Positions 7,449-15,848 of a stretch of DNA of 62,455 bases are shown piece by piece; position 1 is the stretch's first letter; each line of letters starts with the position of its first letter. A model generated the notes under the pieces. The model was not told the DNA's origin. It ran no database searches and worked only from the letters and a program-made list of their open reading frames with translations. The stretch is taken from contig JAMCZE010000001.1 of assembly GCA_023485845.1 (NCBI GenBank), positions 1 through 62,455 on the forward strand. Direction: 5' to 3'. The translations under genes were made by a program, and so were the position numbers. This DNA comes from Patescibacteria group bacterium. Lineage in GTDB: Bacteria > Patescibacteriota > Microgenomatia > JAMCZE01.

Positions 7449-8415
7449 TCCAGGTGAAGTTGCGAAAGATCCACTCGATTAACCGGGCGCTGTCCCCAAA
7501 CCGGTCGGTGCTGTCCAAAACCACGGCAACCACTCGGTGACCGTTGCGGGTCACAGAACTAACCAAACATTGCCCGGCCAAATCAGTGTAGCCCGTTTTA
7601 ACCCCATCGGCCCCATAGAGATAGCCCAAAAATTGGTTAACATTTTTGAGATTATAGGTTTTTGTTCCGGTGGCGTCGGTGACAGTGATGCCATAGGTGG
7701 CCACAATTTTGTTAATCAGGCTGTTTTTGAGGGCAGACATCGCCAGCAGGGAAATGTCATGGGCGCTGCTATATTGGGTGGGGCCGTCAAAACCGCTGGG
7801 ATTTTCAAAATGAGTATTTTCCATGTGCAGCTGTTTGGCCTTTTGGTTGGCCGCATACAAAAAGTTTTCAATTCCGCCGGGGAAGTTGTCGGCCAAAGTG
7901 TAAGCCGCGTCGCCGCCGGAAGGAACCAGGAGGCCATAGAGTAAACTGCGAACACTTAGTTGGTCGCCAACGGCCAGACCCATGTCTGATTCAAAGGGAA
8001 CGGGACTTAATCTCTTAACAATCAACACTTGGTCGGGGGAATAATAGTCCAGGGCGACCAGGGCAGTCATCAACTTGGTGATGGAAGCCGGGTAGAGCCG
8101 CTCATTGGGGTTAACTTCAAAAAGGGTGACGCCGGAGTCAAGATCCCGGGCAACAACGGCTTGCGCGGACAAATAAGGCGGCAATTCCACCCCGGTTTTT
8201 TGCGGATAGAGCGAGGGGGTGAAGTTGTCAAACTGCGTGTGGCGCAAAACCAATGGCTCGGGCGGGGGTTTGAGCTGGCTTGGGGCAGCGACAAAAAGCA
8301 GCGACAAAGCGACAATAATAAGAGTTGCCAGCCGCCATTTATCCCGGCTGATCCTCTTTCTAAAAGAAATAAACACCTGCAGTTTCCTTGACAATTTTAG
8401 ATTTCGTGATATCAT
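7417..8415 (-). CDS. D-alanyl-D-alanine carboxypeptidase, serine peptidase S11 family
   Basis: A 332-aa penicillin-binding-protein-like enzyme that trims the terminal D-Ala of peptidoglycan stem peptides outside the membrane. A membrane anchor spans ~27-46. The SxxK motif is SITK (in PASITKLMTAL) and the KTG motif is in DGVKTGYT. The second motif, normally SxN, reads SGGDA, so the usual Asn is Gly. There is no clear C-terminal PBP5-like stalk. The gene is convergent with, and overlaps, the upstream plus-strand membrane protein. Confidence 0.9.
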   Translation of the reverse strand: MISRNLKLSRKLQVFISFRKRISRDKWRLATLIIVALSLLFVAAPSQLKPPPEPLVLRHTQFDNFTPSLYPQKTGVELPPYLSAQAVVARDLDSGVTLFEVNPNERLYPASITKLMTALVALDYYSPDQVLIVKRLSPVPFESDMGLAVGDQLSVRSLLYGLLVPSGGDAAYTLADNFPGGIENFLYAANQKAKQLHMENTHFENPSGFDGPTQYSSAHDISLLAMSALKNSLINKIVATYGITVTDATGTKTYNLKNVNQFLGYLYGADGVKTGYTDLAGQCLVSSVTRNGHRVVAVVLDSTDRFGDSARLIEWIFRNFTWISSSPPAHTP

Positions 8416-8467
8416 ATAAATACTGTTGGATGCTCTAGTGACCAGTTCTCATAACTGAAACTCTGAG

Positions 8468-8950
8468 CTAGAGATTATCTCGACTAGATCGGGATCTCCA
8501 ACACTTTTTTGTGCCATAAATAACTTCAAGAAGCTCTTTTGTTCCAACCTTGATGTCCGGCTTAATCTCACGGTTAAAAACTCCAAGAGCAATTTTGTGA
8601 GCCGCAGCTTTTTTGCCGATTTCGGTAAAGCTGATTTCCGGGGCGTTTTCTTCCTCCCTCTCAAATAATTGGATTATCATGAGTTTAATATCTGCTTCGT
8701 GACCAGGATATTCGCGGTCGATTATTAAACTATCTGTAGCCTCGCTCTTTAGGAGAAGGAATACTAGTGCTGAAAAAATCTTATAGATAAATGTTTTTTT
8801 CGGAAAGTCTGTCTCCCGTATTAATCTAATTAGCTCTTGTTTCTCTTTAGCGCCAATCTGGATTGACTTTGATTTACTGTTGGAAAATGCGATCACCGTG
8901 ACCTGTCCGGTATGCTCGATCTTTCCTGACTGATCAATATAAAATGCCAC
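8468..8950 (-). CDS. hypothetical protein, 160 aa
   Basis: No family recognised. It is a soluble alpha/beta protein with an acidic helical middle (QLFEREEENAPEISFTEIGKKAA) and one moderately hydrophobic stretch (IFSALVFLLLK) that could be buried rather than membrane-spanning. The start is GTG with a TACAAT -10 six nt upstream, so it is probably leaderless. It sits between aspS and the carboxypeptidase on the same strand but appears to have its own promoter. AT-rich relative to its neighbours. Confidence 0.5.
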   Translation of the reverse strand: MAFYIDQSGKIEHTGQVTVIAFSNSKSKSIQIGAKEKQELIRLIRETDFPKKTFIYKIFSALVFLLLKSEATDSLIIDREYPGHEADIKLMIIQLFEREEENAPEISFTEIGKKAAAHKIALGVFNREIKPDIKVGTKELLEVIYGTKKCWRSRSSRDNL

Positions 8951-8979
8951 GTTCTAATTGTAGCAGTTTTATTTGGAGC

Positions 8980-10377
8980 TCACGACGGTCTCTTACTCTT
9001 AATAGATATTCCTAATTCATCAAGTTGTGATTTGTCGACGATTGATGGGGCGTCCATGACGGCTGTTCGCCCTGAAGCGGAAGTTGGGAAAGCAATCACT
9101 TCGCGCAGTGTTGGCTCGCTAAGAGCGGCCATAATGAACCTGTCGATTCCCGGCGCGATTCCACCGTGCGGCGGGACACCATACTTAAACGCCTGAAGCA
9201 AATGTCCAAATTTTGTCTGGATGTCTTTTGGTGAGTGGCCCAGAATTTCAAAAATTCGCGATTGTAGTTTTGGGTCAGTTATCCTGATGCTGCCGCCACC
9301 AATCTCAAATCCGTTTAGGACAAAATCATATTGATCTGCCCGCAATTTACCAAACTCCTTTGGATTACCAAGGTAAAGAAAATCAATGTCGTCCGCTTTT
9401 GGGGCGGTAAAAGGATGATGCATAGCGTCCCAGCGTTTTTCTTGTTCCTTCCATTCAAACAATGGGAAATCAATGACCCAGCAAAAAGCTAGTTCGTTTT
9501 TATCTTTCTTATCGGCTCGTAAATCAGGTTTGTCAGTGCCGTATTTTTCTATTGCCTCGGCATAGGAAAGAACCGGGAATGGTATTTTGGAAATTCTTTT
9601 ATCTGGAAAAACTTCCTTAACAATTTCCACGTATAAATTCTCAATAAGAGAGCGGATTTCTTCCTGGGTGGGGAAGGACATCTCCACGTCCAGTTGGGTG
9701 AATTCACCATAAGCACGGTCGGCCCTGGGGTCCTCATCGCGGAAACATCGGGCAATCTGAAAATATCTCTCCAGTCCGGCCACCATCAAAAGCTGTTTAT
9801 ATTGTTGCGGCGATTGGGGCAAGGCATAGAAATTTCCTGGCTGCAATCTCGCGGGCACAAGAAAATCCCGGGCGCCTTCCGGGGTGGCCTTGGTTAGAAT
9901 TGGGGTTTCCACTTCCACGAAGTCCTTTGCTAACAGATAGTTGCGGATTTTTTGAACCACTTTATTGCGCAGGAGCAAATTTTGTTTCATTCTTGGTCGC
10001 CGCAGGTCCAAATAGCGGTATTTAAGACGAAGTTCTTCGTCAATATCCAGCCCCTCGGTGTCCAGGGGAAATGGTGGTGTTTCGCTTTCTGCCAGCACCT
10101 TGATTGATTTTGCCTCAATTTCCACCGTTCCTGTTGCCAGATTTGGGTTTACCAAATTTTCCGGCCGTTTTTTAACCAACCCGGTAATTTCTACCACCCA
10201 TTCGGAGTTAATCTTTCCGGCGATTTCGTCCGTGGCAACAACCTGAACAATGCCCCAGCGATCACGGACATCTAAAAAGACAATTTTGCCGTGGTCCCGG
10301 CGGGTTTGCACCCAGCCCTTAACAAGAACAGTTTCTCCAACCTTCTCGATGGTGTCAGCAATCAGCGTTCGCTCCAT
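8980..10377 (-). CDS. aspS: aspartyl-tRNA synthetase, short form lacking the GAD domain
   Basis: A class II synthetase charging tRNA-Asp. An N-terminal OB fold (~1-105) binds the anticodon. The catalytic core has motif 2 FRDEDPRADR and motif 3 GIDRFIMAALSE. The protein is 465 aa whereas usual bacterial AspRS is ~590. Between YGTDKPDLR and FCWVIDFPLFE only about ten residues remain where bacterial enzymes carry the ~130-residue GAD insertion. The bacterial signatures around that gap are intact, so this is a clean domain loss in an otherwise bacterial enzyme. It is led by its own promoter with the -10 six nt before the ATG. Confidence 0.95.
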   Translation of the reverse strand: MERTLIADTIEKVGETVLVKGWVQTRRDHGKIVFLDVRDRWGIVQVVATDEIAGKINSEWVVEITGLVKKRPENLVNPNLATGTVEIEAKSIKVLAESETPPFPLDTEGLDIDEELRLKYRYLDLRRPRMKQNLLLRNKVVQKIRNYLLAKDFVEVETPILTKATPEGARDFLVPARLQPGNFYALPQSPQQYKQLLMVAGLERYFQIARCFRDEDPRADRAYGEFTQLDVEMSFPTQEEIRSLIENLYVEIVKEVFPDKRISKIPFPVLSYAEAIEKYGTDKPDLRADKKDKNELAFCWVIDFPLFEWKEQEKRWDAMHHPFTAPKADDIDFLYLGNPKEFGKLRADQYDFVLNGFEIGGGSIRITDPKLQSRIFEILGHSPKDIQTKFGHLLQAFKYGVPPHGGIAPGIDRFIMAALSEPTLREVIAFPTSASGRTAVMDAPSIVDKSQLDELGISIKSKRPS

Positions 10378-10383
10378 GCCTCA

Positions 10384-10412
10384 AGTTTACCCCTTGACGA
10401 GCCGCTTATCAA
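10384..10412 (-). promoter_or_regulatory. aspS promoter
   Basis: Minus-strand TTGATA, 17-nt spacer, TAAACT, then 6 nt to the aspS ATG. This predicts a leaderless mRNA. It lies in the short gap after rsh. Confidence 0.65.
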
Positions 10413-10414
10413 GG

Positions 10415-11839
10415 TTATGCTGGTGTCCTCAGGCCTTTTTGGATCTCCTGTTTGGCAAGATGAGTGGCGACAAATTTCAACCAATCAATTTTTGGCTTTC
10501 GCGGCTCTTTAGTTAGCAGCACCTCGCAAACGTCACCGGATTTTAATTGGTAGTCAAAAGGAACAATTTTGCCGTTAACTTTTGCTCCGGTGGCCCGGTC
10601 ACCCATTTCGGAGTGGACAGCGTAGGCGAAATCAATCGGTGTGGCTCCAGCCGGCAAATCTTTGACGTCACCGTTGGGAGTTAGGACAAAGATCCGGTGT
10701 GACAGGGCGTCAAACTTTAATCCCTGCATAAATTCCTGGTTGTCCACTACCTCATTTTGCCAATTGGCCAATTGTTTCACCCAGGACAATTTGTCAGCAG
10801 CGGCAAAGGCCTCGGTCTCCAATTTTTCGCCACTAACGCTTTTTGATTTAACGGCCGCATAATTGAAATGGGCAGCCACGCCATATTCCGACTCTTCATG
10901 CATGGCGTGGGTTCTGATTTGCACTTCAATGATCCGCCCGTCGGGGCCGAAAACCTTAGTGTGGATGGAGCGGTAGCCATTGGGCTTCGGCAGAGCAATG
11001 TAATCGGAAACGCCCAATGACGGCACCGGTTTGTATATTTTGTGAACTGCTCCCAGGGCGGTGTAGCATTGCTCGACGGTGTCCACTAGAACGCGCAGAG
11101 CAACCAGGTCGTGAATCAGGGAAATGTCTTTGTTAATTTCCGGCCGCAAAAGTTTTCGGTATAAGCTATAGATGTGTTTGGCCCGGCCGGCGATTTCCGG
11201 CTTAAGTTTTTCTTTGGCCATTTCTGCCAGGAGTTTCCTTTTTGCCTCTAAGATATGTTTTTGTGCTTCTTTATAGGCGGGGGCACTGTAGTCTTTCAGC
11301 CATTGGTAATCTTGCGGATAAAGATATGGGAAGGCCAGGTCTTCCAGCTCTCCCTTAACCTCACCCATGCCTAACCGGTCGGCCAGTGGCGCATAAACTT
11401 CCATGGTCTCCCGGGCGATTCTGGCTCTTTTGTGCTCAGGAAGATATTGTAAGGTTCGCATGTTGTGCAGTCGATCGGCCAGTTTAATGATGACGACCCG
11501 CAAATCTTGGGCCATGGCCAAAAACATTTTGCGCAGGTTTTCCACAAATTCTTCTTCCGTTGAGCCGCGCAGCCTAATTTCTCCGACCTTAGTGACTCCG
11601 TCCACCAGGGCGGCAATCGTCGGCCCGAATTCTTTTATTAAATCTTCATTGGTGGCTGCTCCGTCTTCAATGGAGTCATGCAGCAGTCCGGCGGCAACGG
11701 AATAGTCATCCATGTGCCACTGGGCAAGAATTTGGGCCGTGGCTTCCAAATGGGTGATATACGGTTGCCCGGAAGCCCGCTTTTGGCCGGTGTGGGCTGT
11801 TTGCGCAAAACTAAGAGCTTTTTTATAAAGGTCAGTCAT
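10415..11839 (-). CDS. RelA/SpoT-type (p)ppGpp synthetase/hydrolase, C-terminally short
   Basis: A 474-aa Rsh enzyme controlling the alarmone (p)ppGpp. The N-terminal HD hydrolase domain has HTGQKRASGQPYITH and HDSIEDG. The synthetase domain (~200-330) has GRAKHIYSLYRK, YIALPKPNGYRSIHT and EVQIRTHAMHEESEYGVAAH, all intact. A TGS domain follows (RIFVLTPNGDVKDLPAGATPIDFAY). The protein stops soon after it, so the helical, zinc-finger and ACT regions of long RelA/SpoT (~700+ aa) are missing, leaving little of the ribosome-sensing part. Its start overlaps the recJ stop by 8 nt, so the two are probably translated from one mRNA. Confidence 0.92.
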   Translation of the reverse strand: MTDLYKKALSFAQTAHTGQKRASGQPYITHLEATAQILAQWHMDDYSVAAGLLHDSIEDGAATNEDLIKEFGPTIAALVDGVTKVGEIRLRGSTEEEFVENLRKMFLAMAQDLRVVIIKLADRLHNMRTLQYLPEHKRARIARETMEVYAPLADRLGMGEVKGELEDLAFPYLYPQDYQWLKDYSAPAYKEAQKHILEAKRKLLAEMAKEKLKPEIAGRAKHIYSLYRKLLRPEINKDISLIHDLVALRVLVDTVEQCYTALGAVHKIYKPVPSLGVSDYIALPKPNGYRSIHTKVFGPDGRIIEVQIRTHAMHEESEYGVAAHFNYAAVKSKSVSGEKLETEAFAAADKLSWVKQLANWQNEVVDNQEFMQGLKFDALSHRIFVLTPNGDVKDLPAGATPIDFAYAVHSEMGDRATGAKVNGKIVPFDYQLKSGDVCEVLLTKEPRKPKIDWLKFVATHLAKQEIQKGLRTPA

Positions 11840-13391
11840 AATGAATATCTTTAATTTTCAACTGTAATTTATGATTGCCGTTAAAGGTGTCAAGGGCGAG
11901 GCAGTAGGCCAGGGAAATTTCCTGGCCTACTTTTAATTTAGCGGCCAGAGGCCCCTGGTTAAAAGCGATGGCGTCAAAACCGTCAACGGCTAATTTAAGG
12001 TGTTTACCGTCAGCCCCAACGGTTCGCAGATTTTGAATTGTCCCTTGGCTGGCAAAAACCGGTTCGGGGTTGCCGATGCCAAATGGCGCCAATCGCGCGA
12101 GATCATCATATAAATTCATGTTAATTGCTTGCAAATCAAGCCGACAGTCAACTCTAAGTGTTTTTTGCAGCATTTCCTCAGAAATTTTGTCCCGCGCTAA
12201 ATTTTCAATTTTTAATTTAAAATTTTCAATTTGCGCAGTCTCGATGGTGAATCCCGCCGCCATCGGGTGGCCGCCGGCGTTGATGAGCAAATTCTCAAAA
12301 GCGCGGATGGCCTCAATGATGTTAAAACCGGCAATCGAGCGGGCGGATGCTTTGCTGACGGTTTCTCCTTTGGCAATAACAATGGCCGGCCGGTAATATT
12401 TTTCCACTAACTTTCCGGCAATCAGGCCGATCACACCTTGGTGATAACTTTCATGGCTGATAACAATAAGACTTTCGTTAGCTTTTAGCTGATAGTTGGT
12501 AGCTTGCAGCGCGTGTTGGGTCTGTTCTTCAACCATTGTTTGCCGGTCTTTGTTTGTCTTATTAAGCAACGTTGCCAACTGTCTGGTCTTGTCGGCATTT
12601 TTGGTGCATAGGAGACGAAGAGCCGAGAGGCCGCTTTCGATGCGCCCGGAAGCATTAAGCCGCGGTCCGATTAAATAGCCAACTTCATAAGGCCCGACGT
12701 GTTCGATGCCGGCAATTTCAAAAAGAGCTTTAAGTCCCGGTCGGGTGGTTTTGTTTAGGGCCTCCAGGCCATATTTAACAATTGACCGGTTCACTCCGGT
12801 CAGCGGCATTAAATCGGTGATCGTGGCGATGGTGGCCAACTCAAGAAAAGGCTCTAGGTTATAGGTTCTAGTGACTAGGGACCTGGCCACAAAGTAGGCA
12901 ATGCCGCTGGCGCAAAGCTCGGTGGTATGAATGATTGCAAATGCTTTGGGAAGTTTCCTTGGCTTTTCATGGTGGTCGAGAATAATGACGTCAATGCCTA
13001 ATTTGTTGGCGTAGTCCACCGCGGCATTGGCGACGATGCCGGAATCCACAACAATAATCAGTTTTGCTTCCAGACTTTTTATTCCCTCGATGGAAAGTCC
13101 GTAGCCCTCTTTTTCCCGCTGGGGAATAAACGGCAGAGCTTTAGCCCCTAAACTATTTAGAGCTTCCCACATGATGGCCGTGGCACAGATGCCGTCGGCG
13201 TCATAGTCGCCATAAACCACGATTTTCTCTTCATTCTTGATGGCCTTCTTAATCCTGGCGATGGCCTTGACCAGCGGCAGTTTAAATTCCGGAAACGGCG
13301 GATTTAAAAACTCATTCTTATTTTTGATTTTTCGATTCGTCAACAAAATATCCAATATTTTGCCTTTTGAATTCAAGATGTTCCACTTCAT
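11832..13391 (-). CDS. recJ: single-stranded-DNA exonuclease RecJ
   Basis: A 519-aa 5'-3' ssDNA exonuclease for mismatch and recombinational repair. The DHH domain shows VVYGDYDADG and ILDHHEKP, the DHHA1 domain shows GGHPMAAGF, and a C-terminal OB fold follows. Three degenerate word repeats lie in frame within the gene and encode inserts such as TRTYNLEP, ATNYQLKANE and IENFKLKIENLA. Two share 14-18 nt with repeats in tsaB and secA. The reading frame stays open, so the inserts appear tolerated. Divergent from cca with only 14 nt between the start codons. Confidence 0.94.
   Translation of the reverse strand: MKWNILNSKGKILDILLTNRKIKNKNEFLNPPFPEFKLPLVKAIARIKKAIKNEEKIVVYGDYDADGICATAIMWEALNSLGAKALPFIPQREKEGYGLSIEGIKSLEAKLIIVVDSGIVANAAVDYANKLGIDVIILDHHEKPRKLPKAFAIIHTTELCASGIAYFVARSLVTRTYNLEPFLELATIATITDLMPLTGVNRSIVKYGLEALNKTTRPGLKALFEIAGIEHVGPYEVGYLIGPRLNASGRIESGLSALRLLCTKNADKTRQLATLLNKTNKDRQTMVEEQTQHALQATNYQLKANESLIVISHESYHQGVIGLIAGKLVEKYYRPAIVIAKGETVSKASARSIAGFNIIEAIRAFENLLINAGGHPMAAGFTIETAQIENFKLKIENLARDKISEEMLQKTLRVDCRLDLQAINMNLYDDLARLAPFGIGNPEPVFASQGTIQNLRTVGADGKHLKLAVDGFDAIAFNQGPLAAKLKVGQEISLAYCLALDTFNGNHKLQLKIKDIHYD
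12199..12232. repeat. AT-rich word repeat inside recJ
   Basis: ATTTTCAATTTTTAATTT-type words, the same family as those flanking the four-helix-bundle gene. In frame, it encodes IENFKLKIENL. Confidence 0.7.
12479..12510. repeat. AGCTAAAAGCTA-type repeat inside recJ
   Basis: The minus strand carries TCAGCTAAAAGCTA, also present in tsaB at 50377-50390 (14 of 14 nt). Confidence 0.7.
12854..12871. repeat. CTAGGTTATAGGTTCTAG repeat inside recJ
   Basis: It matches 17 of 18 nt with 39611-39628 inside secA. In frame, it encodes part of TRTYNLEP. Confidence 0.75.
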
Positions 13392-13405
13392 GTTAGAATA
13401 TTACC

Positions 13406-14722
13406 ATGATCACCTTGCCTTCGGAAGTGAAAAAGTTCATTCAGACAATCCGGGAAGTCGGTTTTGAATGTTATGCCGTCGGCGGCAGCGTCCGGGACAC
13501 GATTTTGGGCCGGCCCACCCATGGCTGGGATTTCACTACCAGCGCCACCCCACAGGAGATTCAAAAGATTTTGCCCGACAGTTATTATAATAACAACTTT
13601 GGGACAGTGGGAGTGAAAGTGGCCGACGACATTTTTGAGATTACGACTTATCGGCGGGAAGGAAAATATTCCGACGTGCGTCATCCGGACGAAATTTCCT
13701 GGGCAAAGACCATTGAAGAGGACCTGGCCCGGCGGGATTTTGCCATGAACGCCATTGCCACCGACGGGGAGAAGATAGTTGACCCCTATAATGGTCAAAA
13801 GGACATTGCTGCTAAGATTATTCGTTGCGTTGGTAACCCTGGTGACCGATTTGCCGAAGACGGGCTGCGTTTGATGCGGGCAATTCGTTTTGCCAGCCAA
13901 TTGGGGTTTACCATTGAAGAGGCTACCTGGCAGGCGATTACCAAGAATTTGGGATTAATAACCAAGGTTTCGTCGGAACGGGTTCGCGACGAACTGATTA
14001 AAATTCTGGCCAGCGATTTTCCCGCTGACGGGGTGAAACTGCTGCACACCGCCGGATTATTAGATCACATTTTGCCGGAGCTAACTAAAGCAGTTGGTGT
14101 GGACCAAAAGGGGACCCATCATGTTGATGATGTTTTCACCCATTCGCTCAAGGCCCTGGCGGCTTGTCCAAACCCTAATTGGGTTGTCCGGTTGGCTGTG
14201 CTACTCCATGATGTTGGCAAACCGGTGACCTACAAAGAGGTGGCCGGCCGGGCCACCTTTCATGGTCACGAGGTGGTGGGGGCGAGAGTTGCCAGAAACA
14301 TTGCTGACCGGCTGCATTTTTCCAAAGAAGACCGGGAGAAACTCTATATGTTAGTGCGCTGGCACATGTTTTCCGTGTCGGAATTTCTCACCGACGCAGC
14401 TATCCGCCGCTTCATCCGCCGGGTGGGACCAGATAACACCACGGACATGCTGGACTTGCGCACTGCTGACCGGTTAGGATCGGGGACGCCGAAAACCAGC
14501 TGGCGCCATGAACAATTCCGGCAGAGAATTATCGAAGTGCAAAAACATATTCCCTCCGTTAACGATTTAAAAGTTGACGGTCACGATGTGATGAAGGTTT
14601 TGGGCATCGCCCCCGGTCCCCGTGTCGGCATCATCCTTTCCAAACTTTTCGCCGAAATCTCCGAAGACCCAGCAAAAAATGACCGAGAACACCTATTGAA
14701 ACAGATAAAAGCCGTAAAATAA
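13406..14722 (+). CDS. cca: tRNA CCA nucleotidyltransferase with HD domain
   Basis: A 438-aa class II nucleotidyltransferase. The catalytic N-terminus has GGSVRDTILGRPTHGWDFTT, in which the second metal-site Asp falls in WDF, followed by REG..D motifs and the RRDFAMNAIA segment. An HD domain (LLHDVGKP, FHGHEVVGA) follows. It should add or repair tRNA 3' CCA. It is needed here because tRNA-Glu at 48979 lacks an encoded CCA, while tRNA-Gln encodes it. A poly(A) polymerase is a less likely alternative. A TAGAAT -10 (13394-13399) lies 6 nt before the ATG. A 47-codon ORF follows 2 nt after the stop. Confidence 0.9.
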   Translation: MITLPSEVKKFIQTIREVGFECYAVGGSVRDTILGRPTHGWDFTTSATPQEIQKILPDSYYNNNFGTVGVKVADDIFEITTYRREGKYSDVRHPDEISWAKTIEEDLARRDFAMNAIATDGEKIVDPYNGQKDIAAKIIRCVGNPGDRFAEDGLRLMRAIRFASQLGFTIEEATWQAITKNLGLITKVSSERVRDELIKILASDFPADGVKLLHTAGLLDHILPELTKAVGVDQKGTHHVDDVFTHSLKALAACPNPNWVVRLAVLLHDVGKPVTYKEVAGRATFHGHEVVGARVARNIADRLHFSKEDREKLYMLVRWHMFSVSEFLTDAAIRRFIRRVGPDNTTDMLDLRTADRLGSGTPKTSWRHEQFRQRIIEVQKHIPSVNDLKVDGHDVMKVLGIAPGPRVGIILSKLFAEISEDPAKNDREHLLKQIKAVK

Positions 14723-14724
14723 TA

Positions 14725-14868
14725 ATGGATATCTTACCCCCGATTCTTGGTTTTTATTTTGCTGCCTCGCTGCCTCTTTCGCCGTTAGCCATTTTTCTGT
14801 TGGCATTCTTATCGGGCAGTATCGTGCAGGGATTGACATATAAAGACTGGCACAAAATCTGTTCTTGA
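14725..14868 (+). CDS. small membrane protein, 47 aa
   Basis: Not in the ORF track. It starts 2 nt after the cca stop and reads MDILPPILGFYF..., with a long hydrophobic stretch (AASLPLSPLAIFLLAFLSGSIV) and a charged tail TYKDWHKICS. The length, tight spacing and clear amphipathic layout make it a plausible co-transcribed gene, but no homologue is recognised. Its TGA overlaps the -35 of the next promoter. Confidence 0.5.
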   Translation: MDILPPILGFYFAASLPLSPLAIFLLAFLSGSIVQGLTYKDWHKICS

Positions 14869-14893
14869 CAAATAAAATTTGTAATCTTATAGT
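14865..14893 (+). promoter_or_regulatory. consensus promoter for the small 2-TM gene
   Basis: TTGACA, 17-nt spacer, TATAGT. The expected start of transcription is about 8 nt before the ATG at 14908, so the 5' leader is almost absent. Confidence 0.75.
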
Positions 14894-14907
14894 TGACCTA
14901 TAAGCGT

Positions 14908-15117
14908 ATGAGAAAGGCAGAAGAAATTCGTAATGATTTTCCCGGTGCAAACGGGTTTAAGTTGTTTTTTGGCTTAATGGCAATTACTTTGGCTGCTCCG
15001 GTTTTGTGGGGCCGACCGGAAGTATCGGCTGCCCTGGGAACAGTCGCGATCGCCGAGGGCCTTCTCGCTGCTGCTTACTGTGCCCTAACTCCCCGGATGG
15101 GACGAGTCTATAAATAA
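14908..15117 (+). CDS. small membrane protein with two hydrophobic segments
   Basis: A 69-aa protein (MRKAEEIRND...) with hydrophobic stretches at ~18-36 (LFFGLMAITLAAPVLW) and ~44-60 (ALGTVAIAEGLLAAAYCAL) and a basic C-terminus. The ATG at 14908 was chosen over the TTG at 14893 because the latter lies inside the -10 element. No family recognised. Confidence 0.5.
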   Translation: MRKAEEIRNDFPGANGFKLFFGLMAITLAAPVLWGRPEVSAALGTVAIAEGLLAAAYCALTPRMGRVYK

Positions 15118-15185
15118 CTTTATAGAAGGTTTTCTTCTAGATTTTTACTAAAATTATTTCGTGTCATATACGATAAGATGTAACT

Positions 15186-15848
15186 ATGCTGAAGCATAAA
15201 TTTGTTTATACAAAATTTGGGAAAATACACTACCTAGATAATGAAGTGGGCAGCGAAACCATCGTTGCAATTCACGGCTGGTTGGGCAGCCCCAATATTG
15301 GCTTCTCCCAAATAGTCGAAGCTGTTGATGAAGCACTTATTAAAATTATCACAGGCCCAATGTACATTGTCGGTCATTCCTATGGTGGGGCCATAACTGC
15401 AGCCCTTAGCCATAGAAGCAGATTTATTAAAAGAGTTATCATTTGCGACCCGTTCTTTGGAAAAGCAGGCCGTTCCACTGCAAATATTCTCAGAGATTTA
15501 ATCGGTGATTTAGTTTATGATAAGACTCTTAAATTATCACTTAGAAGTAAAGTTGAAATTGGAGGCCCCCAGTTAAGTGCTTTATTGGGTTGGGCTAATA
15601 TTTCGAAGATGTCCGAGAAAGATTTTAATTTCGGTCGAATCCCTGTTCTTGCACTTTGGGGCGATCGAGACAGAGTTACCCCGTGGGATAAGCATAAGGA
15701 TATTATCGCAAAAATTCCTAATTTAACTGTTAAATCATTCCCTGGAGGGCACTACTGGTATGTGAATCACCAGCGGAAATTTCTTTCTGAAATTGAGGAT
15801 TTTATTTCTTCTTCTCTTCCCACAGCACCAGTAAGGGCGCGGCGTTGA
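15186..15848 (+). CDS. alpha/beta-hydrolase with a shortened N-terminal core
   Basis: A 220-aa alpha/beta-hydrolase. It has IHGWLG (oxyanion region), nucleophile elbow GHSYGG, acid loop ALWGDRDRVTP and catalytic-His region PGGHYW. Only about 33 residues separate the HG motif from the elbow, where typical members have 60-70 and carry a strand and helix with a P-D-x-x-G-x-G-x-S loop. That segment appears deleted, yet the catalytic triad remains. The substrate is unknown. The AT-rich gene is convergent with secF and overlaps it by 47 nt. Confidence 0.8.
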   Translation: MLKHKFVYTKFGKIHYLDNEVGSETIVAIHGWLGSPNIGFSQIVEAVDEALIKIITGPMYIVGHSYGGAITAALSHRSRFIKRVIICDPFFGKAGRSTANILRDLIGDLVYDKTLKLSLRSKVEIGGPQLSALLGWANISKMSEKDFNFGRIPVLALWGDRDRVTPWDKHKDIIAKIPNLTVKSFPGGHYWYVNHQRKFLSEIEDFISSSLPTAPVRARR

